A DNA stretch of 64,000 nt, from contig NZ_JAFKOH010000006.1 of NCBI RefSeq assembly GCF_017303375.1, positions 186,001 to 250,000 on the forward strand, read 5' to 3'. Source of the stretch: Bacillus sp. NTK074B (GTDB taxonomy: Bacteria; Bacillota; Bacilli; Bacillales; Bacillaceae_B). The notes under the pieces are model-generated. The model searched no databases, was not told where the DNA came from, and saw only the letters and a program-made list of their open reading frames with translations. Shown here one piece after another: positions 53,312 to 61,580 of the stretch (its first letter is position 1; the number at the start of each line of letters is the position of its first letter). Made by a program: the position numbers and the translations under genes.

Positions 53312-53421
53312 ATCATGCGAGCTTAAAAGGAAATCGTGCAGGTTTTGGAGTATTCATGCGGAAATGGCAAAAATCGTGCGGGTTTACACTTTATCATGCC
53401 GTTTATGGGAAGAATCGAGCA
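53312..53421. repeat. 20-bp-period repeat array B (six units)
   Basis: Six units begin at about 53312, 53333, 53353, 53373, 53393 and 53414: ATCATGCGAG, ATCGTGCAGG, TTCATGCGGA, ATCGTGCGGG, ATCATGCCGT, ATCGAGCAAC. Spacing is 21, 20, 20, 20, 21. The motif and period match array A at 45211, 8 kb away. The intervening bases differ. The whole gap 53229-53478 has no other feature. Confidence 0.78.
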
Positions 53422-53478
53422 ACAGTGTCGCATTTCCTTTAAACAGGAGCATTGGAACATAAAGCATTCAGCAGAAAA

Positions 53479-53512
53479 AAACGGCTTTGACCCATGTTGG
53501 TCTAAGCCGTTT
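53479..53512 (-). terminator. terminator of the histidine kinase gene
   Basis: AAACGGCTT..GACC pairs with GGTC..AAGCCGTTT, with TTTTTTCTG on the minus strand. It overlaps the gene's stop codon. Confidence 0.85.
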
Positions 53513-54761
53513 CATCAATACGGGGGAATTCGATGACAAACTCTGTACCGACGCTTTCTTCACTTTCCACTTTAATCCGTCCATTGAACGATCGGATAAT
53601 TTGAAAGCTGACCATCATGCCAAGCCCCGTCCCCTTTTCCTTCAGGGAATAATATGGGGACCCAAGACGCTCGATCTGTTTGTGATTCATGCCGCTCCCC
53701 TGGTCTTTAATGGTGAGCCTGATCTGCCCATCATCCGTTTGTCGACAGGTCGTCCAGAGGATCCCACCCTGTGACATGGATTCTACTGCATTTTTCAAAA
53801 TGTTGATCAAGGCCTGATTCAATTTTTGAGGGTTCGCCTCCATCCAACAGCCATCCTCTATATCAGATTTAAATTCAATCTGCTGATTCAAGCTGAAGCT
53901 TTGGATGATGGTGACAGCACGATTCAATTGTTCACCGGCATTGATCTTTCCGTAGGTATTTAAGGAAGGCTTGCCGAACGAGAGAAAATCACTGATGATT
54001 TCATTGGCACGGTCTAATTCTTCAATCGATACGCTGATATATTCCTTTTTATGAGGAGGCAGTCCAGGTTCATTAAGGATCTGAAGGAATCCCCTGGCCA
54101 CCTGCATCGGGTTCCGGATTTCATGAGCGAACACTCCGGTCAGTTCGCTGATCAACCGGAATTTGTCGGCATCCTGAACCTGAAGCCTTAGCTGGTGACT
54201 TTCCCGGATCTTTTCGATGAGAAGCGTGGAGAATAAGGTAACCGCAACGGTAAAAAGAAGGTGGATGCTTTGCACCTTCAATTCAGCACTTGAAAATCCA
54301 TTCACCGCACCTGACACGGTTATACCGCAAAGACAATAAAAGAGGGATAAACCACCTGCCAGCAGCACTTTTCGATCTCTTTTCACTTTGACGAACAAGC
54401 GCTCTGCGAACAGTATGAAAGGAAGGACGATGACTAACATCAGGACCGTCGTATAGAAACCTGTACTGATACCGAAGGAAAGGCGATAAAGGATGATCAG
54501 GACCGTCAGAAACACTCCCGGCAGCGCGCCCAGATACAACATTCCGAGAAGAAGCGGGATAAATCGGATATCGAGGCGCAGCCCTTCCCCATATTCCACC
54601 GGGAAGGACATGCAGAGCAGGATGGACACTCCCCATAACAGGGTCATAACCATCTTAATGGTCCGTCCCTCCTTTACCTTCTCCAGAATAAAGGTGAAAT
54701 AACTGAATATCGGTATGACGATCAGTGTCAATTGCAGCAGGAAATCTTTTACTATACTCAT
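53502..54761 (-). CDS. membrane sensor histidine kinase (KinB-like)
   Basis: 419 residues: about six N-terminal helices (1-185; 5TMR-LYT-like), then a kinase core. The phosphoacceptor His is in GVFAHEIRNPMQ (about residue 213), the N-box in NILKNAVESM, G1 in IKDQGSGM, G2 in GTGLGM. Layout and motifs resemble KinB-type kinases that feed the sporulation phosphorelay; no response regulator gene is adjacent, which fits an orphan phosphorelay kinase. The role is inference. A GGTCCGTCCC copy lies in its N-terminal codons. Confidence 0.9.
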   Translation of the reverse strand: MSIVKDFLLQLTLIVIPIFSYFTFILEKVKEGRTIKMVMTLLWGVSILLCMSFPVEYGEGLRLDIRFIPLLLGMLYLGALPGVFLTVLIILYRLSFGISTGFYTTVLMLVIVLPFILFAERLFVKVKRDRKVLLAGGLSLFYCLCGITVSGAVNGFSSAELKVQSIHLLFTVAVTLFSTLLIEKIRESHQLRLQVQDADKFRLISELTGVFAHEIRNPMQVARGFLQILNEPGLPPHKKEYISVSIEELDRANEIISDFLSFGKPSLNTYGKINAGEQLNRAVTIIQSFSLNQQIEFKSDIEDGCWMEANPQKLNQALINILKNAVESMSQGGILWTTCRQTDDGQIRLTIKDQGSGMNHKQIERLGSPYYSLKEKGTGLGMMVSFQIIRSFNGRIKVESEESVGTEFVIEFPRIDETA

Positions 54762-54811
54762 TTGGGCATCATTCGCCTTCTGTTCTATATACTTCTTAAT
54801 TTTAGCAAAAG

Positions 54812-55156
54812 TCAGACAAATTTAAAACTTAAAGGAAATAAGATAAAAAACACGATCGCGCCCACGCCCAAAGGAATGAAAAAACAAAGAATGCTTACAA
54901 CCCGTAATGCAATATAATACCGATCCGTTTTCATGAAGCGGAATCTTCGATTGAGCAGATGAAAAGCAGTGTGGATGATAAAACATATAAGCAAAAAAAC
55001 GAGGAGCACCCCGATCGATTCCACCAAAAAAACAGGCAGAGCAATGTCCCCGCTATCGGTATACATGCCGGTGACGGTCACGAAAGCAAGTGATAGCAGA
55101 AAGAATGGGACGGTAATAAAAAGAAGCAGCTTCATTGTGTAGAACGTTTCTTGCAT
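54812..55156 (-). CDS. hypothetical membrane protein
   Basis: 114 residues with about three helices and no recognised motif. It starts 15 bases after the P-loop kinase gene in the same direction and may share its transcript. Function unknown. Confidence 0.6.
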   Translation of the reverse strand: MQETFYTMKLLLFITVPFFLLSLAFVTVTGMYTDSGDIALPVFLVESIGVLLVFLLICFIIHTAFHLLNRRFRFMKTDRYYIALRVVSILCFFIPLGVGAIVFFILFPLSFKFV

Positions 55157-55171
55157 ATACCGGCGCCCCCC

Positions 55172-55792
55172 TTATCGCACCCTGAAAATATCATCCGCCC
55201 TGCCGACTGGATTCTCAAGAAGAAGGTAATAGTCTTCCGCCTTCCAATATCTCCGTTCGTACTTGGCGATTCTTTCCTGTTCATCCCCAAGATAGACGTC
55301 CCGCCTGATGACCCTTTCGACTCGTGTTTCTGAGGGACAGTCCAGGAAGATCACATAGTCAAAGAATTCACGCCATTCTTTCCTCTGGAGGAAGACACCT
55401 TCGATCAGGATGAGGGTGTCTTTCGTATAGTGAAATTCCTTCTGAACAATCGTATCAGTGGAAGAATCATAGAAAAGTAAAATGATTTCCAGGTTATGAT
55501 GCAGCTTTTGAAACAAATCTGTTGTGAGGGATGCGATGTCCCATTGAAGGGCGTAGTATTCATGCCATTCTTCGTTCCCCGTCCCGTATCGGCGGCTCTT
55601 TTCCACAATGTAATCGTCCAAGTGGAGAATGGATGCGCTATACTTGATTTCTCTTTTTAACGCTTCTGCAAACGTCGATTTACCGGCCCCTCCCAGCCCA
55701 TCAATTCCGACAATGAATGGACGGTGTTGGGAACATCTTTTATGATAATGGGTGAGAAATGTCTTCATCATTATATCAAACGGATCATTCAT
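55172..55792 (-). CDS. uridine-kinase-like P-loop protein
   Basis: 206 residues. The P-loop GIDGLGGAGKST is at about 29-40, followed by ILHLDDYIVEKSRRYGTG and LILIEGVFLQRKEW, the pattern of the uridine kinase/nucleoside kinase family. The lid is VIRRDVYLGDEQERIAKYERRYWKAEDYYL. The true substrate may be a nucleoside or another small alcohol. It is the first gene of a pair with the small membrane protein. Confidence 0.85.
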   Translation of the reverse strand: MNDPFDIMMKTFLTHYHKRCSQHRPFIVGIDGLGGAGKSTFAEALKREIKYSASILHLDDYIVEKSRRYGTGNEEWHEYYALQWDIASLTTDLFQKLHHNLEIILLFYDSSTDTIVQKEFHYTKDTLILIEGVFLQRKEWREFFDYVIFLDCPSETRVERVIRRDVYLGDEQERIAKYERRYWKAEDYYLLLENPVGRADDIFRVR

Positions 55793-55871
55793 TCAATTCC
55801 ACACCTTTCTGCTATACGTCCCTCTTTTTATCATTCCTTTCCCCCTTCCAATTATTTCAAAAAACTAAAAA

Positions 55872-55906
55872 GAACTCAATTCTTTTTAAAAAGAGAATTG
55901 AGTTCC
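55872..55906. terminator. bidirectional terminator
   Basis: GAACTCAATTCT (55872-55883) pairs with AGAATTGAGTTC (55893-55904) with T-runs on both sides, just after the 162-residue gene. Confidence 0.85.
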
Positions 55907-55922
55907 TGCATAAAGAATCACG

Positions 55923-56411
55923 TTACATGTTCTTTGCCTTTTGAGTCGGCCACTGAATTACTTTTTCCAAGATGCATTGATAGAAATATATGAGGACGGC
56001 CAATGACAGGATGATCAAGTAAAAGAACAGATTGCTCATCTTCCGTAATTTAAATGCGCCCATTTTATCATAGAATTTCACAATCGGGAAAGCCAGTAGA
56101 AAATCAATCAGAGCATTTAAGGCAACATACTTTCTAAAGTCACCAAAGGTCCATTTAAATACCCACAGCGTTGTGATGAAAAACATTCCCCCTACAAAAG
56201 GAAGATCGATTTTGGTCTTTTTTAAAATGAAAGGGTCCGCTTTCCACCATTTCTTATTATTGGCGAAGATACTGAGGATACTCCATATGATATTCGTAAA
56301 CAGGGCGACTGAAGTAAAGCGAACAAACACGTTTTTCCCGAGGTATGGTGCGCTAAACCAGGGAAGAACCAAAGTACAGGTAGATAATATCTTTGAGTTC
56401 TTACTAGACAC
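55923..56411 (-). CDS. hypothetical membrane protein, 162 residues
   Basis: About four helices with conserved-looking PWFSAPYLGKNVFVRF at the start and IVKFYDKMGAFKLRK before the last helix. I do not recognise the family, though the start looks like that of a Bacillus family of unknown membrane proteins. Monocistronic between two terminators. Confidence 0.65.
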   Translation of the reverse strand: MSSKNSKILSTCTLVLPWFSAPYLGKNVFVRFTSVALFTNIIWSILSIFANNKKWWKADPFILKKTKIDLPFVGGMFFITTLWVFKWTFGDFRKYVALNALIDFLLAFPIVKFYDKMGAFKLRKMSNLFFYLIILSLAVLIYFYQCILEKVIQWPTQKAKNM

Positions 56412-56499
56412 GATATGGCCTCCAATAGTCGATTAGATAATAGTTGTAACGTTCTCCTAAATAAGGAATTTTATGTATCAGCAGCATTTTTTTCATTAA

Positions 56500-56550
56500 A
56501 AAGGGTCTGTCCTTCTCCACGCCTAACGTGTCGTTGGACAGACCCTTTTC
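56500..56550 (-). terminator. terminator of the phoX-like gene
   Basis: AAAGGGTCTGTCC (56500-56512) pairs with GGACAGACCCTTT (56536-56548), with TTTTAAT on the minus strand. Confidence 0.9.
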
Positions 56551-56558
56551 ACTTGATC

Positions 56559-58544
56559 TTATTCTTCTGTATCATAATCATGATGACCTTTATGATCGTC
56601 ATGCTCTCCATCATCCTCATTGTATCTATGGTGGTTCCTACTATGGTCTTCTTTCGAGTCCACACCAGGAATTCCGGAGATATATCCGACACCGCCTGTT
56701 TCCATGATGCCAAGCGTATCTTTCATGGCCTGCTCTAATTCTGTTTTATCAACGGCTGTGATTTCTTTCTCATCAAGATCCGCCCCTGGATGTTGATAGT
56801 TGCTTAGGATATAATTCGAGTCCTTCATGGAACCCACCGCTCGTAATCCGGTTGCTTCTGCTCCGACCGGAACGGAAAGGATTCTGGAAAGCTTCTTGGT
56901 TTGTACATCGTACGCCCACACGAAGTTGTTCGTGTGCATACCGCTGTCTTCTCCGATGAAGAGGGTATTTAGATCTTCTGAGAAACTCAGGTTGTCAGGG
57001 TTAGCTACTAAATCAGGGTTTGCCGTGTTTCCTAGTGCATCCGGAGAACCAAGGTCCTCTCCTAATACAAATCCGCTCATGCTGGCAGGAACATAGCCAC
57101 TGTCAATTTTCTCATCGTCACGATCCGTTTGACCTTCTTGGAGATTCAATTCATACGTGACACCTGATTCAATCTTCGGAAGTTGAATGTCGTCCTGAAC
57201 GGCTCCATCCTGCTTTTCCATGCTTCCTTCTTGATAAGAGATGGCCATGTACGCTTTATGATCTTCCGCGTTGACGGCAAGTCCCTCCATTTTGTTGAAT
57301 TCAGAAGTCGCACCAAGGATGGCTCCGTAACGGCGCGGTTCTAAGAATGCTGCCGCTTTTTCCATGCCTGGTTTCACTTTTAGATATTCAACAGAATCAT
57401 GTGAGTTCGTCATAACAGGCGTAAACCCTTCAGTAGGCTCTTCGGTTGTTTCAAAAATATCGCTGAATGTCACTCCACTGTCGATCATGGCTTTGATTTC
57501 TTTGTCGGTACCGTGTCCAAGCTTGATCCAGTTTAGATCACCAGACCCGCCTTTTTCTGTACCTGTTTGGTTGAACTTAGCCGCATATAGAGTTCCAGCT
57601 GAGAAATCTTCTGCTTTATCGGCTACATACATGAACATCATCGTATTGCCACCGTCGTCACCGAAAATGGCCGTCCTGTTATCCGGAAGGACCTGCATCA
57701 TTTCATGGGAGAAGCGGCCTGTGCTGTAATGCTTGACGACAGAAGGCTTACCATCATGTGAGACGGAGATTTCCGGGATCCATCCGTAATTGTAAGGATT
57801 TGCTTTTGATTCATCATGGAAGTAATAGTTCGCAAAGTTGCTGACTTCTTTATAGGCATCGGAATCTTTGTTTTCAAATTCTCTTGCATCCGGCTCATAT
57901 TCCTCTGAACCAAGGTGCGTGCCCCAATCCGTTGTGGATCCGTTACATGGATTCCACAGTCCATTTACACTTGAGAAATCAATCTTATGTGCTTCTTTCA
58001 CCGAAAGCTTGCCCGTCTTTTTATCATGGTCAAGTTCAGATAGTGTCATGGACGCAGGAAGGCCAGAAATCTCTTCGCCTGCATTGTTTTGGGAATCGTA
58101 TTCAAAGTGAGAAATCATGAATGATTGGTTCCCCTTCGTCAGAAGACTGTTCGAATCCGGTGCATCTGAAATGAAGTAGGAAGGATTTGCTGGAACGCTT
58201 TCGTCCATGATCGGATCTCCGTTCACATCGATCGGAGTACCTGCTGGAATCATTTCTCCTTTATTGTCGACGATTTTATCTTTTGATAGGTAGAGTTGGT
58301 CATAGTTAAGAGGCAGCTCTTTCACAGTCCTGTCTTTATAGGTCACTTTGACTGTTGCTGTTGTATACGTTTTTACCATATTTTTAATGTTGTCAGGAGC
58401 TTTCATGGAAGAAAATTCAACACTTTCAATTTTCTTGTGTGAGTCTTTCTTTTTGCCGTGGTCCTCATTGTCGTGAGCCATGGCTGCTAAAGATGAAGAA
58501 GCCAGTAGCGCCATCGATAATCCGATTGATAGTCTTTTTTTCAT
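56559..58544 (-). CDS. PhoX-family (DUF839) secreted phosphatase
   Basis: 661 residues with a signal peptide (about 1-24, cleavage after AMA). PhoX enzymes are calcium/iron-dependent alkaline phosphatases with a beta-propeller. Conserved segments: SVNGLWNPCNGSTTDWGTHLGSEEY, FSHEMMQVLPDNRTAIFGDDGGNTMMFMYVAD, EFNKMEGLAV and LVANPDNLSFSEDLNTLFIGED. The extreme N-terminus of the mature protein and the last 40 residues are rich in His and Asp (HNHHR and DHKGHHDYDTEE-like), which may bind metal. The start follows AGGAGG. No clear Pho box is seen upstream. Monocistronic. Confidence 0.9.
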   Translation of the reverse strand: MKKRLSIGLSMALLASSSLAAMAHDNEDHGKKKDSHKKIESVEFSSMKAPDNIKNMVKTYTTATVKVTYKDRTVKELPLNYDQLYLSKDKIVDNKGEMIPAGTPIDVNGDPIMDESVPANPSYFISDAPDSNSLLTKGNQSFMISHFEYDSQNNAGEEISGLPASMTLSELDHDKKTGKLSVKEAHKIDFSSVNGLWNPCNGSTTDWGTHLGSEEYEPDAREFENKDSDAYKEVSNFANYYFHDESKANPYNYGWIPEISVSHDGKPSVVKHYSTGRFSHEMMQVLPDNRTAIFGDDGGNTMMFMYVADKAEDFSAGTLYAAKFNQTGTEKGGSGDLNWIKLGHGTDKEIKAMIDSGVTFSDIFETTEEPTEGFTPVMTNSHDSVEYLKVKPGMEKAAAFLEPRRYGAILGATSEFNKMEGLAVNAEDHKAYMAISYQEGSMEKQDGAVQDDIQLPKIESGVTYELNLQEGQTDRDDEKIDSGYVPASMSGFVLGEDLGSPDALGNTANPDLVANPDNLSFSEDLNTLFIGEDSGMHTNNFVWAYDVQTKKLSRILSVPVGAEATGLRAVGSMKDSNYILSNYQHPGADLDEKEITAVDKTELEQAMKDTLGIMETGGVGYISGIPGVDSKEDHSRNHHRYNEDDGEHDDHKGHHDYDTEE

Positions 58545-58681
58545 CTGATAAAACCTCCTACTGTATTTGCTACTACTCTAGTAAAACATGGAATGTTTAA
58601 GTCAGTATGAATACAAGTGGGGGAAATTAAAATCTAAGTAAATATTCGTTTACGGTATGATAACAATTCATATGCATAAAG

Positions 58682-59359
58682 TCATGGGTTATTTAGGGGA
58701 TGGTGATGGAGAGAGGCAACCTCCAGAATATTCCCCTCAGGGTCGATTATGTAAAAAACTGATCCTTCTTGAGATCTCCTCGTCTGAAAGTGGCGCGTTT
58801 CCAAGAGGCGATAGTATAGAAAAATCCGGGAAGGGTCCGACTGCTTGATCGCGTTTGAGAGCTCCTTAATCAAGTGCGGATTGGAGAATTCCGGAACAGG
58901 CAGATCTTTCGGAGCGGCATTCAGTTTTTTTCTGGAACGATGAAGAGCTGTCTTGATGGACTCATCACGGACCCTGAGCATAGCGGCGATTTCCTTAGTC
59001 TTATAGTTAAATACATCTTTCAGGGTTAAGAGCATCGCCTGTTGCAGGGGGAGTGAAGCAAGTATGATTTCAATCAAAGCGTCGAATTCGGAAGGGTCGC
59101 TTACTTCCCGAATGTCTTCATGATGAAAAAGAAACTCCTTCTTCTTTCTTTTCTCATCGATAAAAAGGTTTTTGGCCACTTTGTATAGAAAAGAGAAAGT
59201 GAACTCCCGACCGGGATCGGACTTTTTCAGCCGGTAGATTTTCAACAGCGTGTCCTGTACAAGATCTTCTGCCTGCCAGGATGAGCCTGATAGTTTCAAG
59301 CAATATCGATACAGTTTGCTGACCGTTTGTTCCAGGTCTTCAAAAATCATTCCAGCCAC
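58682..59359 (-). CDS. sigma-70 family (ECF-like) sigma factor with C-terminal extension
   Basis: 225 residues. Region 2 is at about 10-75 (LYRYCLKLSGSSWQAEDLVQDTLLKIYR) and region 4 at about 105-155 (LPLQQAMLLTLKDVFNYKTKEIAAMLRVRDESIKTALHRSRKKL). About 65 further residues follow (AIKQSDPSRIFLYYRLLETRHFQTRR), a C-terminal tail longer than in ordinary ECF sigmas. Such tails can replace an anti-sigma as a control domain. No anti-sigma gene lies beside it. Confidence 0.85.
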   Translation of the reverse strand: MAGMIFEDLEQTVSKLYRYCLKLSGSSWQAEDLVQDTLLKIYRLKKSDPGREFTFSFLYKVAKNLFIDEKRKKKEFLFHHEDIREVSDPSEFDALIEIILASLPLQQAMLLTLKDVFNYKTKEIAAMLRVRDESIKTALHRSRKKLNAAPKDLPVPEFSNPHLIKELSNAIKQSDPSRIFLYYRLLETRHFQTRRSQEGSVFYIIDPEGNILEVASLHHHPLNNP

Positions 59360-59432
59360 CTCACATTTTTTGTAACTTTTTCTTCATTATATTCGTTATA
59401 CATAGGAATTTCATTTATAAGGAGAGGATACG

Positions 59433-59852
59433 ATGTTTAAAATTGGAAGTGTATTTGTCCCTGTCACGAATCTTGAGAAATCATCCGCCTGGTATGAGGA
59501 GCATTTAGGCGTGAAGAAAATCGGTTCATGGGATGGGGGTGCAGGGTTTTACCTCCCAAACGGTTCGACCCAATTTGGCTTGATCGAAGTGGAAACCCCT
59601 CAGCCGACGGAGTTTGTCATTAAAGGAAAGCAGAAGAACAGCTATTTCAACTTTGTCGTTGAGGATGTCGATGCGATTCATAATGAATTGAACGGGAAAG
59701 GAGTAGTGACAACGGAAATCGACGACTTTGGCGGGATGCGCTTTTTTGATTTCTTTGACCCTGATGGGAATCCGTTCAGCGTGGTGAGCGAGGTAGAAGG
59801 ATCTCCATTTCACTCGGATCATGTGAAAAAGCTTCAGGAAATGAATAGCTGA
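59433..59852 (+). CDS. VOC-family (glyoxalase-like) protein
   Basis: 139 residues with two beta-alpha-beta-beta-beta modules: VFVPVTNLEKSSAWYEEHLGVKK at the start and NSYFNFVVEDVDAIHNELNGKG, then MRFFDFFDPDGNPFSVV. Metal ligands fit an H/E-type site only in part. Family members act in glyoxalase, dioxygenase or antibiotic-resistance reactions; the substrate is unknown. A good AAGGAGAGG precedes the ATG. The gene is divergent from the sigma gene across 73 bp. Confidence 0.88.
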   Translation: MFKIGSVFVPVTNLEKSSAWYEEHLGVKKIGSWDGGAGFYLPNGSTQFGLIEVETPQPTEFVIKGKQKNSYFNFVVEDVDAIHNELNGKGVVTTEIDDFGGMRFFDFFDPDGNPFSVVSEVEGSPFHSDHVKKLQEMNS

Positions 59853-59859
59853 GGAAAGA

Positions 59860-59887
59860 AAGGTGACCGGAATCCCGGTCACCTTTT
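59860..59887 (+). terminator. VOC gene terminator
   Basis: AAGGTGACCGG (59860-59870) pairs with CCGGTCACCTT (59875-59885), then TTC. Confidence 0.85.
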
Positions 59888-60054
59888 CATTCTGATTCAA
59901 CGGCCGTTTCGAGTGCATCGAATGGCTCTTTGTCTTTCGATGTAATGGTATAGATGGCCTTCCCTTTCTGCCACTTCACAACCGTTTCGGGATGTTCCTT
60001 GAATCCGCCTTTAACGTATGTATACCACGTTAAAACACATTTATTCAATAAAAG
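59887..60054 (-). pseudogene. 3' remnant of a small extracytoplasmic protein gene
   Basis: A minus-strand frame encodes TYVKGGFKEHPETVVKWQKG, then AIYTITSKDKEPFDALETAVESE and a stop, with plausible protein composition. Upstream the frame runs into stops (TAA TAA near 60070) and has no start codon. It resembles the C-terminal part of DUF4367-like lipoproteins. A 5'-truncated relic. Confidence 0.5.
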
Positions 60055-60065
60055 ATGGAAATAGA

Positions 60066-60091
60066 GTTATTACCTGGCTAATGAAGGGTAT
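60066..60091 (+). promoter_or_regulatory. candidate sigma-B promoter of the 52-residue gene
   Basis: GTTATT (60066-60071), 14 bases, GGGTAT (60086-60091). The -10 box is a perfect match to SigB, the -35 box (GTTTAA consensus) only partial. Confidence 0.4.
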
Positions 60092-60123
60092 GGATACATG
60101 AGTATAAAAGCGGAGGTGTTTTC

Positions 60124-60282
60124 ATGAAGATGAATAAACTGGATTTGATGACCTGTTTACTATCCAGGGACCACCATTCTTTCAAGAAATTTTATCAGGA
60201 TTATGAAGCATTTATGTTCCGGACAGGCTATAGGGTGACAGGATGCAGGACGTCTACGGAGCAGTTGATCTTGATGGTGTAA
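60124..60282 (+). CDS. small hypothetical protein, 52 residues
   Basis: A frame from ATG 60124 to TAA, starting MKMNKLDLMTCLLSRDHHSF. GCGGAGGTG lies 7 bases before the ATG, a strong ribosome site. It contains FKKFYQDYEAFMFRTGYRV and two Cys. I do not recognise it. The region 60283-60570 after it has no clearly supported gene. Confidence 0.55.
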   Translation: MKMNKLDLMTCLLSRDHHSFKKFYQDYEAFMFRTGYRVTGCRTSTEQLILMV

Positions 60283-60570
60283 GAAATATATGGAATCAAC
60301 CCTCTGTCATTTCCAGATCATCGGACCGCTACTTATCGGTTATTTTGCAGAAATTAATGGTAGATCATCGATGAGACTGTCCTTTTAATGGATAAATAAA
60401 AATCCTTGAATCGAAGAGTACAGGCAAAGGAAGCCGGCTGAGAGTAATAACCACCCTCTCCCCCTTATGGTCTTTTTGAAGTTCTTCTATTACCACGATT
60501 CCAGCGGACAGACTAAGCATCAACATCATGTGTTCAATCCATATACATTCCTTCCTGGTGGTCAAGTCCA

Positions 60571-60795
60571 TTATTTTTGTACGAATTTAGTATCATGATT
60601 CTTGGCCATTTTATATTCCTGCACTGACCTGGCCAGCATAATAGCCATCCCTCCTATTAAATAGAGGGGTTGCCAGTTAAATGAATCTTTAATGACCATA
60701 TCCTTGATCAGAATAAAGCACCCATACAAAATCCAGAAGCATGTAAAGCCGGTAGCAAACAACCAGAATTTCGGATAGATTTTTTCTTTTGTCAT
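60571..60795 (-). CDS. small two-helix membrane protein
   Basis: 74 residues with helices at about 9-31 and 43-58 and charged ends. GAGGTG lies 6 bases before the ATG. Unknown function. It is one of several very small membrane proteins in this part of the window. Confidence 0.6.
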   Translation of the reverse strand: MTKEKIYPKFWLFATGFTCFWILYGCFILIKDMVIKDSFNWQPLYLIGGMAIMLARSVQEYKMAKNHDTKFVQK

Positions 60796-60969
60796 TTTTT
60801 CACCTCAACCATTCTATTTTATCAAGTAGCATATCTCACATATCGGATTCTTTTAGCTGGTTCATCCTTGACACGTTTTATTCAACAAGTAAAAAAAGCC
60901 GACTCCCCAAATCCCAAAAAGTCGAATGATATTTCTGAACAGATTAAACATACATAACCAGTCCATTGA

Positions 60970-61167
60970 CTATGCCTCTCTTCTCTCTTTCTTCATCGTA
61001 TTGAGAGAAAAAATCAGCCCCGTAAATCCCCCTGTAAAAGAAGGCAGCAGACTCCACATTAGATATCCCCATTTTTCTGTGTACACAGATACGATAAGGA
61101 ACAGAACGGGAAAACCGACTAGAACGATGAGTGATACAATCAGTGCCTACTTACTTCTATTTTTCAT
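60970..61167 (-). pseudogene. small membrane protein gene with an amber codon at position 7
   Basis: From an ATG at 61167, preceded by GTGGCGG, the frame reads MKNRSK-TAG-ALIVSLIVLVGFPVLFLIV and continues for 65 codons through a second helix (LLPSFTGGFTGLIFSL) to KKERREA and a stop. Apart from the TAG it looks like an intact two-helix protein. A nonsense mutation is the simplest explanation; no good downstream start is visible. Confidence 0.5.
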
Positions 61168-61253
61168 ATTGAACCGCCACTTATCTACTTTACCCCCTTG
61201 ATTTTAACATCATTTTCCTGATTATAGACACTTTGTTTCTCCATAAAAAAGAG

Positions 61254-61280
61254 ATGCTTTTCTTTAATAAAGAAAAGCAC
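61254..61280 (-). terminator. terminator of the 63-residue gene
   Basis: GCTTTTCTT (61256-61264) pairs with AAGAAAAGC (61270-61278), with CTTTTTTATGG on the minus strand. Confidence 0.75.
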
Positions 61281-61287
61281 CCGCTCC

Positions 61288-61479
61288 TTACTTTTTAAAC
61301 AAAAGGAATAAAATAACAAAAATGAGCAGAAAGAGAAACAAGAGATATCCCATCCCCATGCTGTATACGAAATACACCCTCACGTGGAGGATGATCCGGA
61401 CGATGTGAAAGATCAGGATGCAAAAAAGCAACAGGATGACGATATTGACCTGCCTGTCTCGATTTCGATACATAGCCAT
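61288..61479 (-). CDS. small membrane protein, 63 residues
   Basis: Two hydrophobic stretches (about 13-33 and 42-61) with an Arg-rich start (MAMYRNRDRQVN). GGGAG lies just upstream, giving two possible ATGs (61479 and 61473). Unknown function. Confidence 0.55.
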   Translation of the reverse strand: MAMYRNRDRQVNIVILLLFCILIFHIVRIILHVRVYFVYSMGMGYLLFLFLLIFVILFLLFKK

Positions 61480-61580
61480 CAGCTCCCATCAAAGAGCCCC
61501 TGGTACAAGAAGGAACTCGTACCATATGTCTTTCTATATACCTATTTCCCTACTAAGCTCATTATTCATGAAACCAATGA

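Noticed and set aside
58545-58680. Pho box upstream of the phoX-like gene
   Set aside because: TTAAAC-like hexamers occur but not as the direct repeats at 11-bp spacing expected of PhoP sites.
60365-60571. 68-residue frame MDLTTRKECIWIEHMML on the minus strand
   Set aside because: It begins on the stop codon of the previous small gene but has no ribosome site of its own, low hydrophobic or domain signal and no family likeness. Translational coupling cannot be excluded.
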